Source of the DNA: Protonemura montana
Lineage: Eukaryota > Arthropoda > Insecta > Plecoptera > Nemouridae
Reading direction: 5' to 3'
NCBI GenBank assembly: GCA_947568835.1
Contig: OX387610.1
Coordinates: 17,035,050-17,099,049 of the forward strand
DNA: 64,000 nt
The notes under the pieces are model-generated. The model did not search any database, was not told where the DNA came from, and was given only the letters and a program-made list of their open reading frames with translations. This document shows positions 35,974 through 48,976 of the stretch, in pieces. Position numbers and translations under genes: made by a program. Position 1 is the first letter of the stretch. Every line of letters begins with the position of its first letter.

Positions 35974-37890
35974 CTAAGCCTCGGTAAAAAGACACTCCAG
36001 ACACTTTTCCCCGCTTGCCAGACTCTCCAGACAGTCTGCCTTAGAAGCAAGACGCTCCAGACATTCTGCCTCACTTGCTAGACGCTCTAAACACTCTGTC
36101 TTAGAAGCAAGACGCTCCAGACACCCTGTCTCGCTTGCCAGACGCTCCAAACACTCTGTCTTAGAAGCAAGACGCTCCAGACACCCTGTTTGGCATGCCT
36201 GACGCTCCAGATACTCTGCTTTGCTTGCCAGACGCTCCAGACACTCTACCACGCTAGCCAGAAGCTACAGACCCCCTTCTTTGCTAGGAAGACGCTTTAG
36301 ACACTCTACCTCGGTAATAAAACGCTCCAGAAACTCTGCCTCGCTTGCAAGACGCTCCAGACTATCTGCCTTCCTAGCCAGACTCTTCAGAAGCTCTGCC
36401 ATGCTAGCAATTCGCTCCAGACACTTTGCCTCACTAGCAAGAAGCTCCAGGCACTCTGCTTTGCTTGCCAGACGCTCCAGACACTCATCCATGCTAGCCA
36501 GACGCTCCAGACACGCTGCTTCGCTAAAAAGACGCTTCAGACACTCTGCCTCGCTAACAAGACGCTCTAGACACTCTGCTTTGCTAGCAAGACGTTTCAG
36601 ACACTCTTCCTCGCTAGCTAGACGCCCCAGACACTCTGCCTTGGTAGTAAGATGCTCCAGACTATCTGCCACGCTAGCTAGACGCTCCAGACACTCTGCA
36701 TTGGTAGTTAGATGCTCCAGACTATCTGCCACGCTAGCTAGACGCTCCAGACACTCTGCCTTGGTAGTTAGATGCTCCAGACTATCTGACACGCTAGCTA
36801 GACGCTCCAGACACTCTGCCTCGCTACCCAGACGCTACAGAAACTCTGCATCGCTAGATTGGCGTCAGACACTTTGCCTTGCTAGACAGACGCTCCATAC
36901 ACTCTCGTTTTATTGCAAATCGCTTCAGACACTTTGCCTCGGTAATATCACGCTCAAGAAACTCTGCCTCGCTAGCAAGACGCTCCAGACACTCTGCCAC
37001 GCTAGTCAGACGCTCCAGACACTCTGCCTCGCTAGCTAGACGCTCCAGACACTCTGTCTTGCTACCCAGGCGCTCCAGACACTCTGCCTCGCTACCTAGA
37101 CGCTCCAGACACTCTGTCTTGCTATCCAGACGCTCCAGACCCTCTGCTTTGCTAGCCAGGCGCTCCAGACACTCTGATTCGCTACCCAGACGCTCCAGAC
37201 ACTTTGCCTAGCTACTTAGACACACCAGACACTCTGCTTCGCTAGCTAGACGCTCCAGACACTCTGCCTTGCTACCCAGACCCTCCAGACACTCTGCCTT
37301 CCTAGCCGGGTTCTCCAGACACTCTGACATGCTAGCCAGAGATTTCAGACACTCTGCTACGCTAGCTAGACGCTCCAGACACTCTGCCACGCTAGCAAGA
37401 CGCTCCAGACACTCTGCCTCGCTACCCAGACGCTCAAGAGACTCTGCCTCGCAAGCCAGGCGCTTTAGACACTCTGCCTCGCTAGCTAGACGCTTAGACA
37501 CTCTACCATGCTAGCCAGACGCTATAGACTATCCGCCACGCTAGCCATAGGCTCCAGACACTCTGCCACGCTAGCAAGACGCTCCAGACACTCAGCTACG
37601 CTCGCCGGTCGCTCCAGACACTCTGCCTCGCTATTCAGACGCTCCAGTTACTCTACCATAATAGCTAGACTCTCCAGACACTCTGCCTCGCTAGCCAGGC
37701 GCTCCAGACACTCTGCCTCGCTACCCAGACGCCCCAGACACTCTGCTACGCTAGCTAGACGCTCCAGACACTCTGTCTTGCTACCCAGACGCTCCAGACA
37801 CTCTGCTACGCTAGCTAGACGCTCCAGACACTCTGTCTTGCTACCCAGACGCTCCAGACTCTCTGTCTTGCTAGCTAGTCGCTCTAGACA
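35974..37890 (+). repeat. Higher-order unit, 1,917 bp
   Basis: Block C is at 35974-36252 and is full length. The next monomer is unusual (AGACCCCCTTC at 36269-36279 in place of AGACACTCTAC). Three 60-bp dimers lie near 36631-36810 and block B starts at 36857. A 1-bp loss occurs near 37495 (CGCTTAGACACTC). The length is 64 monomers minus 3 bp, explained by block B and this loss. Confidence 0.85.
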
Positions 37891-39671
37891 CTAAGCCTCG
37901 GTAAAAAGACACTCCAGACACTTTTCCCCGCTTGCCAGACTCTCCAGACAGTCTGCCTTAGAAGCAAGACGCTCCAGACATTCTGCCTCACTTGCTAGAC
38001 GCTCTAAACACTCAGTCTTAGAAGCAAGACGCTCCAGACACCCTGTCTCGCTTGCCAGACGCTCCAAACACTCTGTCTTAGAAGCAAGACGCTCCAGACA
38101 CCCTGTTTGGCATGCCTGACGCTCCAGGCACTCTGCTATGCTTGACAGACGCTCCAGACACTCATCCATGCTAGCCAGACGCTCCAGACACGCTGCCTCG
38201 CTAAAAAGACGCTTCAGACACTCTGCCTCGCTAACAAGACGCTCTAGACACTCTGCTTTGCTAGCAAGACGTTTCAGACACTCTTCCTCGCTAGCTAGAC
38301 GCCCCAGACACTCTGCCTTGGTAGTAAGATGCTCCAGACTATCTGCCACGCTAGCTAGACGCTCCAGACACTCTGCATTGGTAGTTAGATGCTCCAGACT
38401 ATCTGCCACGCTAGCTAGACGCTCCAGACACTCTGCCTTGGTAGTTAGATGCTCCAGACTTTTTGCCACGCTAGCTAGACGCTCCAGACACTCTGCCTCG
38501 CTACCCAGACGCTCCAGAAACTCTGCCTCGCTAGATTGGCGTCAGACACTTTGCCTTGCTAGACAGACGCTCCATACACTCTCGTTTTATTGCAAATCGC
38601 TTCAGACACTTTGCCTCGGTAATATCACGCTCAAGAAACTCTGCCTCGCTAGCAAGACGCTCCAGACACTCTGCCACGCTAGTCAGACGCTCCAGACACT
38701 CTGCCTCGCTAGCAAGACGCTCCAGAATTTCTGCTTAACTATCCAGACGCTCCAGACACTCTGCCATGCTAGCCAGACGCTGCAGACACTCTGCCATGCT
38801 AGCCAGAGATTTCAGACACTCTGCTACGCTAGCTAGACGCTCCAGACACTCTGCCACGCTAGCTAGAAGCTCCAGACACTCTGCCTTGCTACTTAGACCC
38901 TTCAGACACTCTGCCTCGCTAGCCAGGCGCTCCAGACACTCTGCCTCGCTACCCAGACGCTCCAGACTATCTGCCACGCTAGCCAGTGGCTCCAGAATAT
39001 TTGCCACGCTAGCCAGAGGCTCCAGACACTCTGCCACGCTAGCTGGACGCTCCAGACACTCTGCATCGCTAACCAGGCGCTCCAGACACTCTGCCTCGCT
39101 ATCCAGACGCTCCAGACACTCTGCCTCGCTACCCAGACGCTCCAGACACTCTGCCTCCCTAGCCAGCCGCTCCAGACACTCTGCCATGCTAGCCAGAGAT
39201 TTCAGACACTCTGCTACGCTAGCTAGACGCTCCAGACACTCTGCCACGCTAGCTAGACGCTCTAGACACTCTGCCTTGCTACCCAGACCCTCCAGACACT
39301 CTGCCCCGCTAGCCAGGCGCTCCAGACACTCTGCCTCGCTACCCAGACGCTCCAGACACTCTGCCTCGCTAGCCAGGCGCTCCAGACACTCTGCCTCGCT
39401 ATTAGACGCTTCAGACTATCTGCCACGCTAGCCAGTTGCTCCAGACACTCTGCCACGCTAGCTAGACGCTCCAGGCACTCTGCCTCGCTACTAAGACGCT
39501 CCAGACACTCTGCCTCGCTAGCGAGGCATTCCAGACACTCTGGTTCGCTACTCAGACGCTCCAGACACTCTGCCACGCTAGCTAGACGCTCCAGACACTC
39601 TGCCACGCTAGCCAGACGCTCCAGACACTCTGATTCGCTACCCAGACGTTCCAGACACTTTCCCTCGCTCC
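37891..39671 (+). repeat. Last higher-order unit of the 31-kb copy 1
   Basis: Block C begins at 37891 with the 240-bp deletion, followed by three 60-bp dimers and block B from 38534. From 38791 to 39693 the sequence matches 33785-34687 (offset 5,006), including the 1-bp loss CGCTATTAGACG (near 39401). It ends at the junction to the second 31-kb copy. Confidence 0.84.
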
Positions 39672-42281
39672 CCAGACGCTCCAGACACTCTGCCATGCTA
39701 GCCAGACGCTGCAGACACTCTGCCTCACTAGCAAAAAGCTCCAGACACTCTGCATCGCTACCCAGGCGCTCCAGACGCTTTGCTTTAATATTTTAATGCT
39801 TTAAACACTCTGCTACGCTAGCCAGTGGCTCCAGACACTCTGCCACGCTAGCTTGACGCTCCAGGCACTCTGCCTCGCTATTTAGACGCTCCAGAAACTC
39901 TGCCTCGCTAGCCAGGCACTCCAGACACTCTGGCTCGCTACCAGGACGCTTCAGACACTCTGCCTTCCTAGCCAGCCGCTCCAGTCACTCTGCCATGCTA
40001 GCCAGAGATTTCAGACACTCTGCTACGCTAGCTAGACGCTCCAGACACTCTGCCACGCTAGCTAGAAGCTCCAGACTTTCTGCCTTGCTACTTAGACCCT
40101 CCAGACACTCTGCCTCGCTAGCCAGGCGCTCCAGACACTCTGCCTCGCTACCCAGACGCTCCAGACTATCTGCCACGCTAGCCAGTGGCTCCAGAATATT
40201 TGCCACGCTAGCCAGAGGCTCCAGACACTCTGCCACGCTAGCTAGACGCTTCAGACACTCTGCATCGCTAACCAGGCGCTCCAGACACTCTGCCTCGCTA
40301 TCCAGACGATCCAGACACTTTGCCTCGCTACCCAGACGCTCCGGAGATTCTGCCTCGCTAGCCAGACGCTCAAGACACTCTGCCTCGCTAGCTAGACGCT
40401 CTAGACACTCTGCCATGCTAACCAGACGCCCTAGACTATCTGCCACGCTAGCCATAGGCTCCAGACACTCTGCCACGCTAGCAAGAAGCTCCAGTTACTC
40501 TACCATGCTAGCTAGACGCTCCAGACACACTGCCTCGACAGCCAAGCGCTCCAGACACTCTGGCTCGCTACCCAGACGCTCCAGACACTCTGCCTCGCTA
40601 GCTAGGCGCTCCAGACACTCTGCTTCGCTACCCAGACGCTCCAGGCACTCTGCCTCGCCAGCAAGTTACTTTAGACACTCTGTTTCGCTAGCTAGACGGT
40701 CCAGACACTCAGCCATGCTAGCCAGACGCTCCAGGTACTCTGCCTTGCTACCCAGACGCTCCAGACACACTGCCTCGCTTGCCAGGCGCTCAAAACACTC
40801 TGCCACGCTAGCAAGACGCTCCAGACACTCTGCCACGCTAGCCAGACGCTCCAGACACTCTGCCACGCTAGCAAGACGCTCCAGACACTCTGCCTCGCTA
40901 CCCAGACGCTCAAGAGACTCTGCCTCGCTAGCCAGGCGCTTTAGACACTCTGCCTCGCTAGCTAGACGCTCCAGACACTCTACCATGCTAGCCAGACGCT
41001 ATAGACTATCCGCCACGCTAGCCATAGGCTCCAGACACTCTGCCACGCTAGCAAGACGCTCCAGACACTCAGCCACGCTCGCCAGACGCTCCAGACACTC
41101 TGCCTCGCTATTCAGACGCTCCAGTTACTCTACCATGCTAGCTAGACGCTCCAGACACTCTGCCTCGCTAGCCAGGCGCTCCAGACACTCTGCCTCGCTA
41201 CCCAGACGCTCCAGACTCTCTGTCTTGCTACCCAGGCGCTCCAGAAACTCTGCCTCGCTACCCAGACGCTCCAGACACTCTGCTACGCTAGCTAGACGCT
41301 CCAGACACTCTGCTTCGCTAGCTAGACGCTCCAGACACTCTGCCTTGCTACCCAGACCCTCCAGACACTCTGCCTCGCTAGCCAGGCGCTCCAGACACGC
41401 TGCCTCGCTACCCAGACGCTCCAGACTATCTGCCACGCTAGCCAGTGGCTCCAGATTATCTGCCACGCTAGCCTGAGGCTCCAGACACTCTGCCACGCTA
41501 GCAAGACGCTCCAGACACTCTGCCTCGCTAGCCAGGCGCTCCAGACACTCTGCCTTGCTACCCAAAATCTCCAGACACTCTGCCTCGCTAGCCAGCCGCT
41601 CCAGACACTCTGCCATGCTAGCCAGAGATTTCAGACACTCTGCTACGCTAGCTAGACGCTCTAGACACTCTGCCACGCTATCTTGACGCTCCAGACACTC
41701 TGCCTTGCTACTAAGACCCTCCAGACACTCTGCCTCGCTAGCCAGGCGCTCCAGACACTCTGCCTCGCTACCCAGACGCTCTAGACACTCTGCCTCGCTA
41801 GCCAGCCGCTCCAGACACTCTGCCATGCCAGCCAGACGTTTCAGACTTACTGCCACGCTAGCCAGAGGTTTCAGACACTCTGCTACGCTAGCTAGACTCT
41901 CCAGACTCTCTGCCTCGCTAGCTAGATGCTCCAGACACTCTGCCTAGCTACCCACACCCTCCAGACACTCTACCTCGCTAGCCAGGCGCTCCAGACACGC
42001 TGCCTCGCTACCCAGACGCTCCAGACTATCTGCCACGCTAGCCAGTGGCTCCAGATTATCTGCCACGCTAGCCAGAGGCTCCAGACACTCTGCTACGCTA
42101 GCTAGACGCTCCAGACACTCTGCCACGCTAGCCAGCCGCTCCAGATACTCTGCCATGCTAGCCAGACGTTTCAGACTTACTGCCACGCTAGCAAGACGCT
42201 CCAGACACTCTGCCACGCTAGTCAGACGCTCCAGACACTCTGCCTCGCTAGCAAGACGCTCCAGAATTTCTGCTTAACTAT
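39672..42281 (+). repeat. Copy-2 counterpart of block 8473-11082
   Basis: Same monomer order at offset 31,199, with block A at about 39776-39814. It retains the CTTTCTGCC variant near 40076. I saw no difference from the first copy. Confidence 0.85.
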
Positions 42282-45200
42282 CCAGACGCTCCAGACACTC
42301 TGCCATGCTAGCCAGACGCTGCAGACACTCTGCCTCACTAGCAAAAAGCTCCAGACACTCTGCATCGCTACCCAGGCGCTCCAGACGCTTTGCTTTAATA
42401 TTTTAATGCTTTAAACACTCTGTTTCGCTAGCCAGTGGCTCCAGACACTCTGCCACGCTAGCTTGACGCTCCAGGCACTCTGCCTCGCTATTTAGACGCT
42501 CCAGAAACTCTGCCTCGCTAGCCAGGCACTCCAGACACTCTGGCTCGCTACCAGGACGCTTCAGACACTCTGCCTTCCTAGCCAGCCGCTCCAGTCACTC
42601 TGCCATGCTAGCCAGAGATTTCAGACACTCTGCTACGCTAGCTTGACGCTCCAGACACTCTGCCACGCTAGCTAGAAGCTCCAGACACTCTGCCTTGCTA
42701 CTTAGACCCTCCGGACACTCTGCCTCGCTAGCCAGGCGCTCCAGACACTCTGCCTCGCTACCCAGACGCTCCAGACTATCTGCCACGCTAGCCAGTGGCT
42801 CCAGAATATTTGCCACGCTAGCCAGAGGCTCCAGACACTCTGCCACGCTAGCTAGACGCTTCAGACACTCTGCATCGCTAACCAGGCGCTCCAGACACTC
42901 TGCCTCGCTATCCAGACGCTCCAGACACTCTGCCTCGCTACCCAGACGCTCCAGACACTCTGCCTCCCTAGCCAGCCGCTCCAGACACTCTGCCATGCTA
43001 GCCAGAGATTTCAGACACTCTGCTACGCTAGCTAGACGCTCCAGACACTCTGCCACGCTAGCTAGACGCTCCAGACACTCTGCCTTGCTACCCAGACCCT
43101 CCAGACACTCTGCCCCGCTAGCCAGGCGCTCCAGACACTCTGCCTCGCTACCCAGACGCTCCAGAAACTCTGCCACGCTAGCCAGACGATCCAGACACTT
43201 TGCCTCGCTACCCAGACGCTCCGGAGATTCTGCCTCGCTAGCCAGACGCTCAAGACACTCTGCCTCGCTAGCTAGACGCTCTAGACACTCTGCCATGCTA
43301 ACCAGAAGCCCTAGACTATCTGCCACGCTAGCCATAGGCTCCAGACACTCTGCCACGCTAGCAAGAAGCTCCAGTTACTCTACCATGCTAGCTAGACGCT
43401 CCAGACACACTGCCTCGCCAGCCAGGCGCTCCAGACACTCTGGCTCGCTACCCAGACGCTCCAGACACTCTGCCTCGCTAGCTAGGCGCTCCAGACACTC
43501 TGCCTCGCTACCCAGACGCTCCAGGCACTCTGCCTCGCCAGCAAGTTACTTTAGACACTCTGTTTCGCTAGCTAGACGGTCCAGACACTCAGCCATGCTA
43601 GCCAGACGCTCCAGGTACTCTGCCTTGCTACCCAGACGCTCCAGACACACTGCCTCGCTTGCCAGGCGCTCAAAACACTCTGCCACGCTAGCAAGACGCT
43701 CCAGACACTCTGCCACGCTAGCCAGACGCTCCAGACACTCTGCCACGCTAGCAAGACGCTCCAGACACTCTGCCTCGCTACCCAGACGCTCAAGAGACTC
43801 TGCCTCGCTAGCCAGGCGCTTTAGACACTCTGCCTCGCTAGCTAGACGCTTTAGACACTCTGCCTCGCTAGCTAGACGCTCCAGACACTCTACCATGCTA
43901 GCCAGACGCTATAGACTATCCGCCACGCTAGCCATAGGCTCCAGACACTCTGCCACGCTAGCAAGACGCTCCAGACACTCAGCCACGCTCGCCAGACGCT
44001 CCAGACACTCTGCCTCGCTATTCAGACGCTCCAGTTACTCTACCATGCTAGCTAGACGCTCCAGACACTCTGCCTCGCTAGCCAGGCGCTCCAGACACTC
44101 TGCCTCGCTACCCAGACGCTCCAGACTCTCTGTCTTGCTACCCAGGCGCTCCAGAAACTCTGCCTCGCTACCCAGACGCTCCAGACACTCTGCTACGCTA
44201 GCTAGACGCTCCAGACACTCTGCTTCGCTAGCTAGACGCTCCAGACACTCTGCCTTGCTACCCAGACCCTCCAGACACTCTGCCTCGCTAGCCAGGCGCT
44301 CCAGACACGCTGCCTCGCTACCCAGACGCTCCAGAAACTCTGCCACGCTAGCCAGACGATCCAGACACTTTGCCTCGCTACCCAGACGCTCCGGAGATTC
44401 TGCCTCGCTAGCCAGACGCTCAAGACACTCTGCCTCGCTAGCTAGACGCTCTAGACACTCTGCCATGCTAACCAGACGCCCTAGACTATCTGCCACGCTA
44501 GCCATAGGCTCCAGACACTCTGCCACGCTAGCAAGAAGCTCCAGTTACTCTACCATGCTAGCTAGACGCTCCAGACACACTGCCTCGCCAGCCAGGCGCT
44601 CCAGACACTCTGGCTCGCTACCCAGACGCTCCAGACACTCTGCCTCGCTAGCTAGGCGCTCCAGACACTCTGCCTCGCTACCCAGACGCTCCAGGCACTC
44701 TGCCTCGCCAGCAAGTTACTTTAGACACTCTGTTTCGCTAGCTAGACGGTCCAGACACTCAGCCATGCTAGCCAGACGCTCCAGGTACTCTGCCTTGCTA
44801 CCCAGACGCTCCAGACACACTGCCTCGCTTGCCAGGCGCTCAAAACACTCTGCCACGCTAGCAAGACGCTCCAGACACTCTGCCACGCTAGCCAGACGCT
44901 CCAGACACTCTGCCACGCTAGCAAGACGCTCCAGACACTCTGCCTCGCTACCCAGACGCTCAAGAGACTCTGCCTCGCTAGCCAGGCGCTTTAGACACTC
45001 TGCCTCGCTAGCTAGACGCTTTAGACACTCTGCCTCGCTGGCTAGACGCTCCAGACACTCTACCATGCTAGCCAGACGCTATAGACTATCCGCCACGCTA
45101 GCCATAGGCTCCAGACACTCTGCCACGCTAGCAAGACGCTCCAGACACTCAGCCACGCTCGCCAGACGCTCCAGACACTCTGCCTCGCTATTCAGACGCT

Positions 45201-46361
45201 CCAGTTACTCTACCATGCTAGCTAGACGCTCCAGACACTCTGCCTCGCTAGCCAGTCGCTCCAGACACTCTGCCTCGCTACCCAGACGCTCCAGACTCTC
45301 TGTCTTGCTACCCAGGCGCTCCAGAAACTCTGCCTCGCTACCCAGACGCTCCAGACACTCTGCTACGCTAGCTAGACGCTCCAGACACTCTGCTTCGCTA
45401 GCTAGACGCTCCAGACACTCTGCCTTGCTACCCAGACCCTCCAGACACTCTGCCTCGCTAGCCAGGCGCTCCAGACACGCTGCCTCGCTACCCAGACGCT
45501 CCAGACTATCTGCCACGCTAGCCAGTGGCTCCAGATTATCTGCCACGCTAGCCAGAGGCTCCAGACACTCTGCCACGCTAGCAAGACGCTCCAGACACTC
45601 TGCCTCGCTAGCCAGGCGCTCCAGACACTCTGCCTTGCTACCCAAAATCTCCAGACACTCTGCCTCGCTAGCCAGCCGCTCCAGACACTCTGCCATGCTA
45701 GCCAGAGATTTCAGACACTCTGCTACGCTAGCTAGACGCTCCAGACACTCTGCCACGCTATCTTGACGCTCCAGACACTCTGCCTTGCTACTAAGACCCT
45801 CCAGACACTCTGCCTCGCTAGCCAGGCGCTCCAGACACTCTGCCTCGCAACCCAGACGCTCTAGACACTCTGCCTCGCTAGCCAGCCGCTCCAGACACTC
45901 TGCCATGCCAGCCAGACGTTTCAGACTTACTGCCACGCTAGCCAGAGGTTTCAGACACTCTGCTACGCTAGCTAGACTCTCCAGACTCTCTGCCTCGCTA
46001 GCTAGATGCTCCAGACACTCTGCCTAGCTACCCACACCCTCCAGACACTCTACCTCGCTAGTCAGGCGCTCCAGACACGCTGCCTCGCTACCCAGACGCT
46101 CCAGACTATCTGCCACGCTAGCCAGTGGCTCCAGATTATCTGCCACGCTAGCCAGAGGCTCCAGACACTCTGCTACGCTAGCTAGACGCTCCAGACACTC
46201 TGCCACGCTAGCCAGCCGCTCCAGATACTCTGCCATGCTAGCCAGACGTTTCAGACTTACTGCCACGCTAGCAAGACGCTCCAGACACTCTGCCACGCTA
46301 GTCAGACGCTCCAGACACTCTGCCTCGCTAGCAAGACGCTCCAGAATTTCTGCTTAACTAT
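42282..46361 (+). repeat. Copy-2 counterpart of block 11083-15162
   Basis: It contains the 1,170-bp duplication (about 43156-45495) and block A near 42386-42424. The two substitutions I found between the 31-kb copies both lie here: T at 45256 (G at 14057) and T at 45928 (A at 14729). The 45928 state agrees with related monomers elsewhere, so the 14729 state is probably the derived one. At 45256 the first copy has the common GGCGCTCC. Confidence 0.86.
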
Positions 46362-48735
46362 CCAGACGCTCCACACACTCTGCCATGCTAGCCAGACGCT
46401 GCAGACACTCTGCCTCACTAGCAAAAAGCTCCAGACACTCTGCATCGCTACCCAGGCGCTCCAGACGCTTTGCTTTAATATTTTAATGCTTTAAACACTC
46501 TGTTTCGCTAGCCAGTGGCTCCAGACACTCTGCCACGCTAGCTTGACGCTCCAGGCACTCTGCCTCGCTATTTAGACGCTCCAGAAACTCTGCCTCGCTA
46601 GCTAGGCACTCCAGACACTCTGGCTCGCTACCAGGACGCTCCAGACACTCTGCCTTCCTAGCCAGCCGCTCCAGACACTCTGCCATGCTAGCCAGAGATT
46701 TCAGACACTCTGCTACGCTAGATAGACGCTCCAGACACTCTGCCACGCTAGCTAAAAGCTCCAGACACTCTGCCTTGCTACTTAGACCCTCCAGACACTC
46801 TGCCTCGCTAGCCAGGCGCTCCAGACACTCTGCCTCGCTACCCAGACGCTCTAGACACTCTGCCTCGCTAGCCAGCCGCTCCAGACACTCTGCCATGATA
46901 GCCAGACGTTTCAGACTTACTGCCACGCTAGCCAGAGGTTTCAGACACTCTGCTACGCTAGCTAGACTCTCCAGACTCTCTGCCTCGCTAGCTAGATGCT
47001 CCAGACACTCTGCCTTGCTACCCAGACCCTCCAGACACTCTACCTCGCTAGCCAGGCGCTCCAGACACGCTGCCTCGCTACCCAGACGCTCCAGACTATC
47101 TGCCACGCTAGCCAGTGGCTCCAGATTATCTGCCACGCTAGCCAGAGGCTCCAGACACTCTGCTACGCTAGCTAGACGCTCCAGACACTCTGCCACGCTA
47201 GCCAGCCGCTCCAGACACTCTGCCTTGCTACCCAGACCCTCCAGACACTCTGCCATGCTAGCCAGAGATTTCAGACACTCTGCTACGCTAGCTAGACGCT
47301 CCAGACACTCTGCCACGCTAGCTAGAAGCTCCAGACACTCTGCCTTGCTACTTAGACCCTCCAGACACTCTGCCTCGCTAGCTAGGCGCTCCAGACACTC
47401 TGCCTCGCTACCCAGACGCTCCAGACTATCTGCCACGCTAGCCTGTGGCTCCAGAATATTTGCCACGCTAGCCAGAGGCTCCAGACACTCTGCCACGCTA
47501 GCAAGACGCTCCAGACACTCTGCATCGCTAACCAGGCGCTCCAGACACTCTGCCTCGCTATCCAGTCGCTCCAGACACTCTGCCTCGCTACCCAGACGCT
47601 CCAGACACTCTGCCTCCCTAGCCAGCCGCTCCAGACACTCTGCCATGCTAGCCAGAGATTTCAGACACTCTGCTACGCTAGCTAGACGCTCCAGACACTC
47701 TGCCACGCTAGCTAGACGCTCCAGACACTCTGCCTTGCTACCCAGACCCTCCAGACACTCTGCCCCGCTAGCCAGGCGCTCCAGACACTCTGCCTCGCTA
47801 CCCAGACGCTCCAGAAACTCTGCCACGCTAGCCAGACGATCCAGACACTTTGCCTCGCTACCCAGACGCTCCGGAGACTCTGCCTCGCTACCCAGACGCT
47901 CCAGAAACTCTGCCACGCTAGCCAGACGATCCAGACACTTTGCCTCGCTACCCAGACGCTCCGGAGACTCTGCCTCGCTAGCCAGACGCTCTAGACACTC
48001 TGCCATGCTAACTAGACGCCCTAGACTATCTGCCACGCTAGCCATAGGCTCCAGACACTCTGCCACGCTAGCAAGACGCTCCAGTTACTCTACCATGCTA
48101 GCTAGACGCTCCAGACACACTGCCTCGCCAGCCAGGCGCTCCAGACACTCTGGCTCGCTACCCAGATGCTCCAGACACTCTGCCTCGCTAGCTAGGCGCT
48201 CCAGACACTCTGCCTCGCTACCCAGACGCTCCAGGCACTCTGCCTCGCCAGCAAGTTACTTTAGACACTCTGTTTCGCTAGCTAGACGGTCCAGACACTC
48301 AGCCATGCTAGCCAGACGCTCCAGGTACTCTGCCTTGCTACCCAGACGCTCCAGACACACTGCCTCGCTTGCCAGGCGCTCAAAACACTCTGCCACGCTA
48401 GCAAGACGCTCCAGACACTCTGCCACGCTAGCCAGACGCTCCAGACACTCTGCCACGCTAGCAAGACGCTCCAGACACTCTGCCTCGCTACCCAGACGCT
48501 CAAGAGACTCTGCCTCGCAAGCCAGGCGCTTTAGACACTCTGCCTCGCTAGCTAGACGCTCCAGACACTCTACCATGCTAGCCAGACGCTATAGACTATC
48601 CGCCACGCTAGTCATAGGCTCCAGACACTCTGCCACGCTAGCAAGACGCTCCAGACACTCAGCCACGCTCGCCAGACGCTCCAGACACTCTGCCTCGCTA
48701 TTCAGACGCTCCAGTTACTCTACCATGCTAGCTAG
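46362..48735 (+). repeat. Copy-2 counterpart of block 15163-17536
   Basis: It includes block A at about 46466-46504 and the 90-bp duplication (47790-47969), and ends at the second copy of the AT-rich insertion. No difference from the first copy was noticed. Confidence 0.85.
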
Positions 48736-48976
48736 TTTTACACTTATTAATATTATTATGATCACTGCTTTTATTATTTGTTACCATTATAATTGACATG
48801 CATTATTATTATTATTATTTTTTCCTTTTCTATTTCCATAAGAAGTTATTATTCATTTTTTTTTTTTTTTTCATATTTTTATATCTTATAATATAGTATA
48901 GTCTGTACATTCCTCTGTATTACAACAGAGTAGGAATTCCTAGACTTAAATAATAAATAAATAAATAAATAAATAG
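48736..48976 (+). mobile_element. 241-bp AT-rich insertion, likely 3' end of a non-LTR retroposon, copy 2
   Basis: It matches the insertion at 17537-17777 at the 31,199-bp offset, with the same flanks, T run, hairpin, palindrome and AAAT tail; I saw no difference. It therefore arose by duplication of the array and not by a second insertion. Even the T run and AAAT tail, which normally change length quickly, are equal in length. Confidence 0.6.

Larger units (their letters stand above)
8473..39671 (+). repeat. 31,199-bp duplicated unit, copy 1
   Basis: Everything from 8473 to 32801 reappears at 39672-64000 with a constant offset of 31,199 bp, including the 241-bp insertion and every small indel I located. 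The remainder (32802-39671) would lie beyond the window in the second copy. The length is 1,040 monomers minus 1 bp. That residue equals the sum of the indels I found inside the unit (nine block B deficits of 2, one of 15, three of 1, two gains of 2, and the 241-bp insert). Confidence 0.95.
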
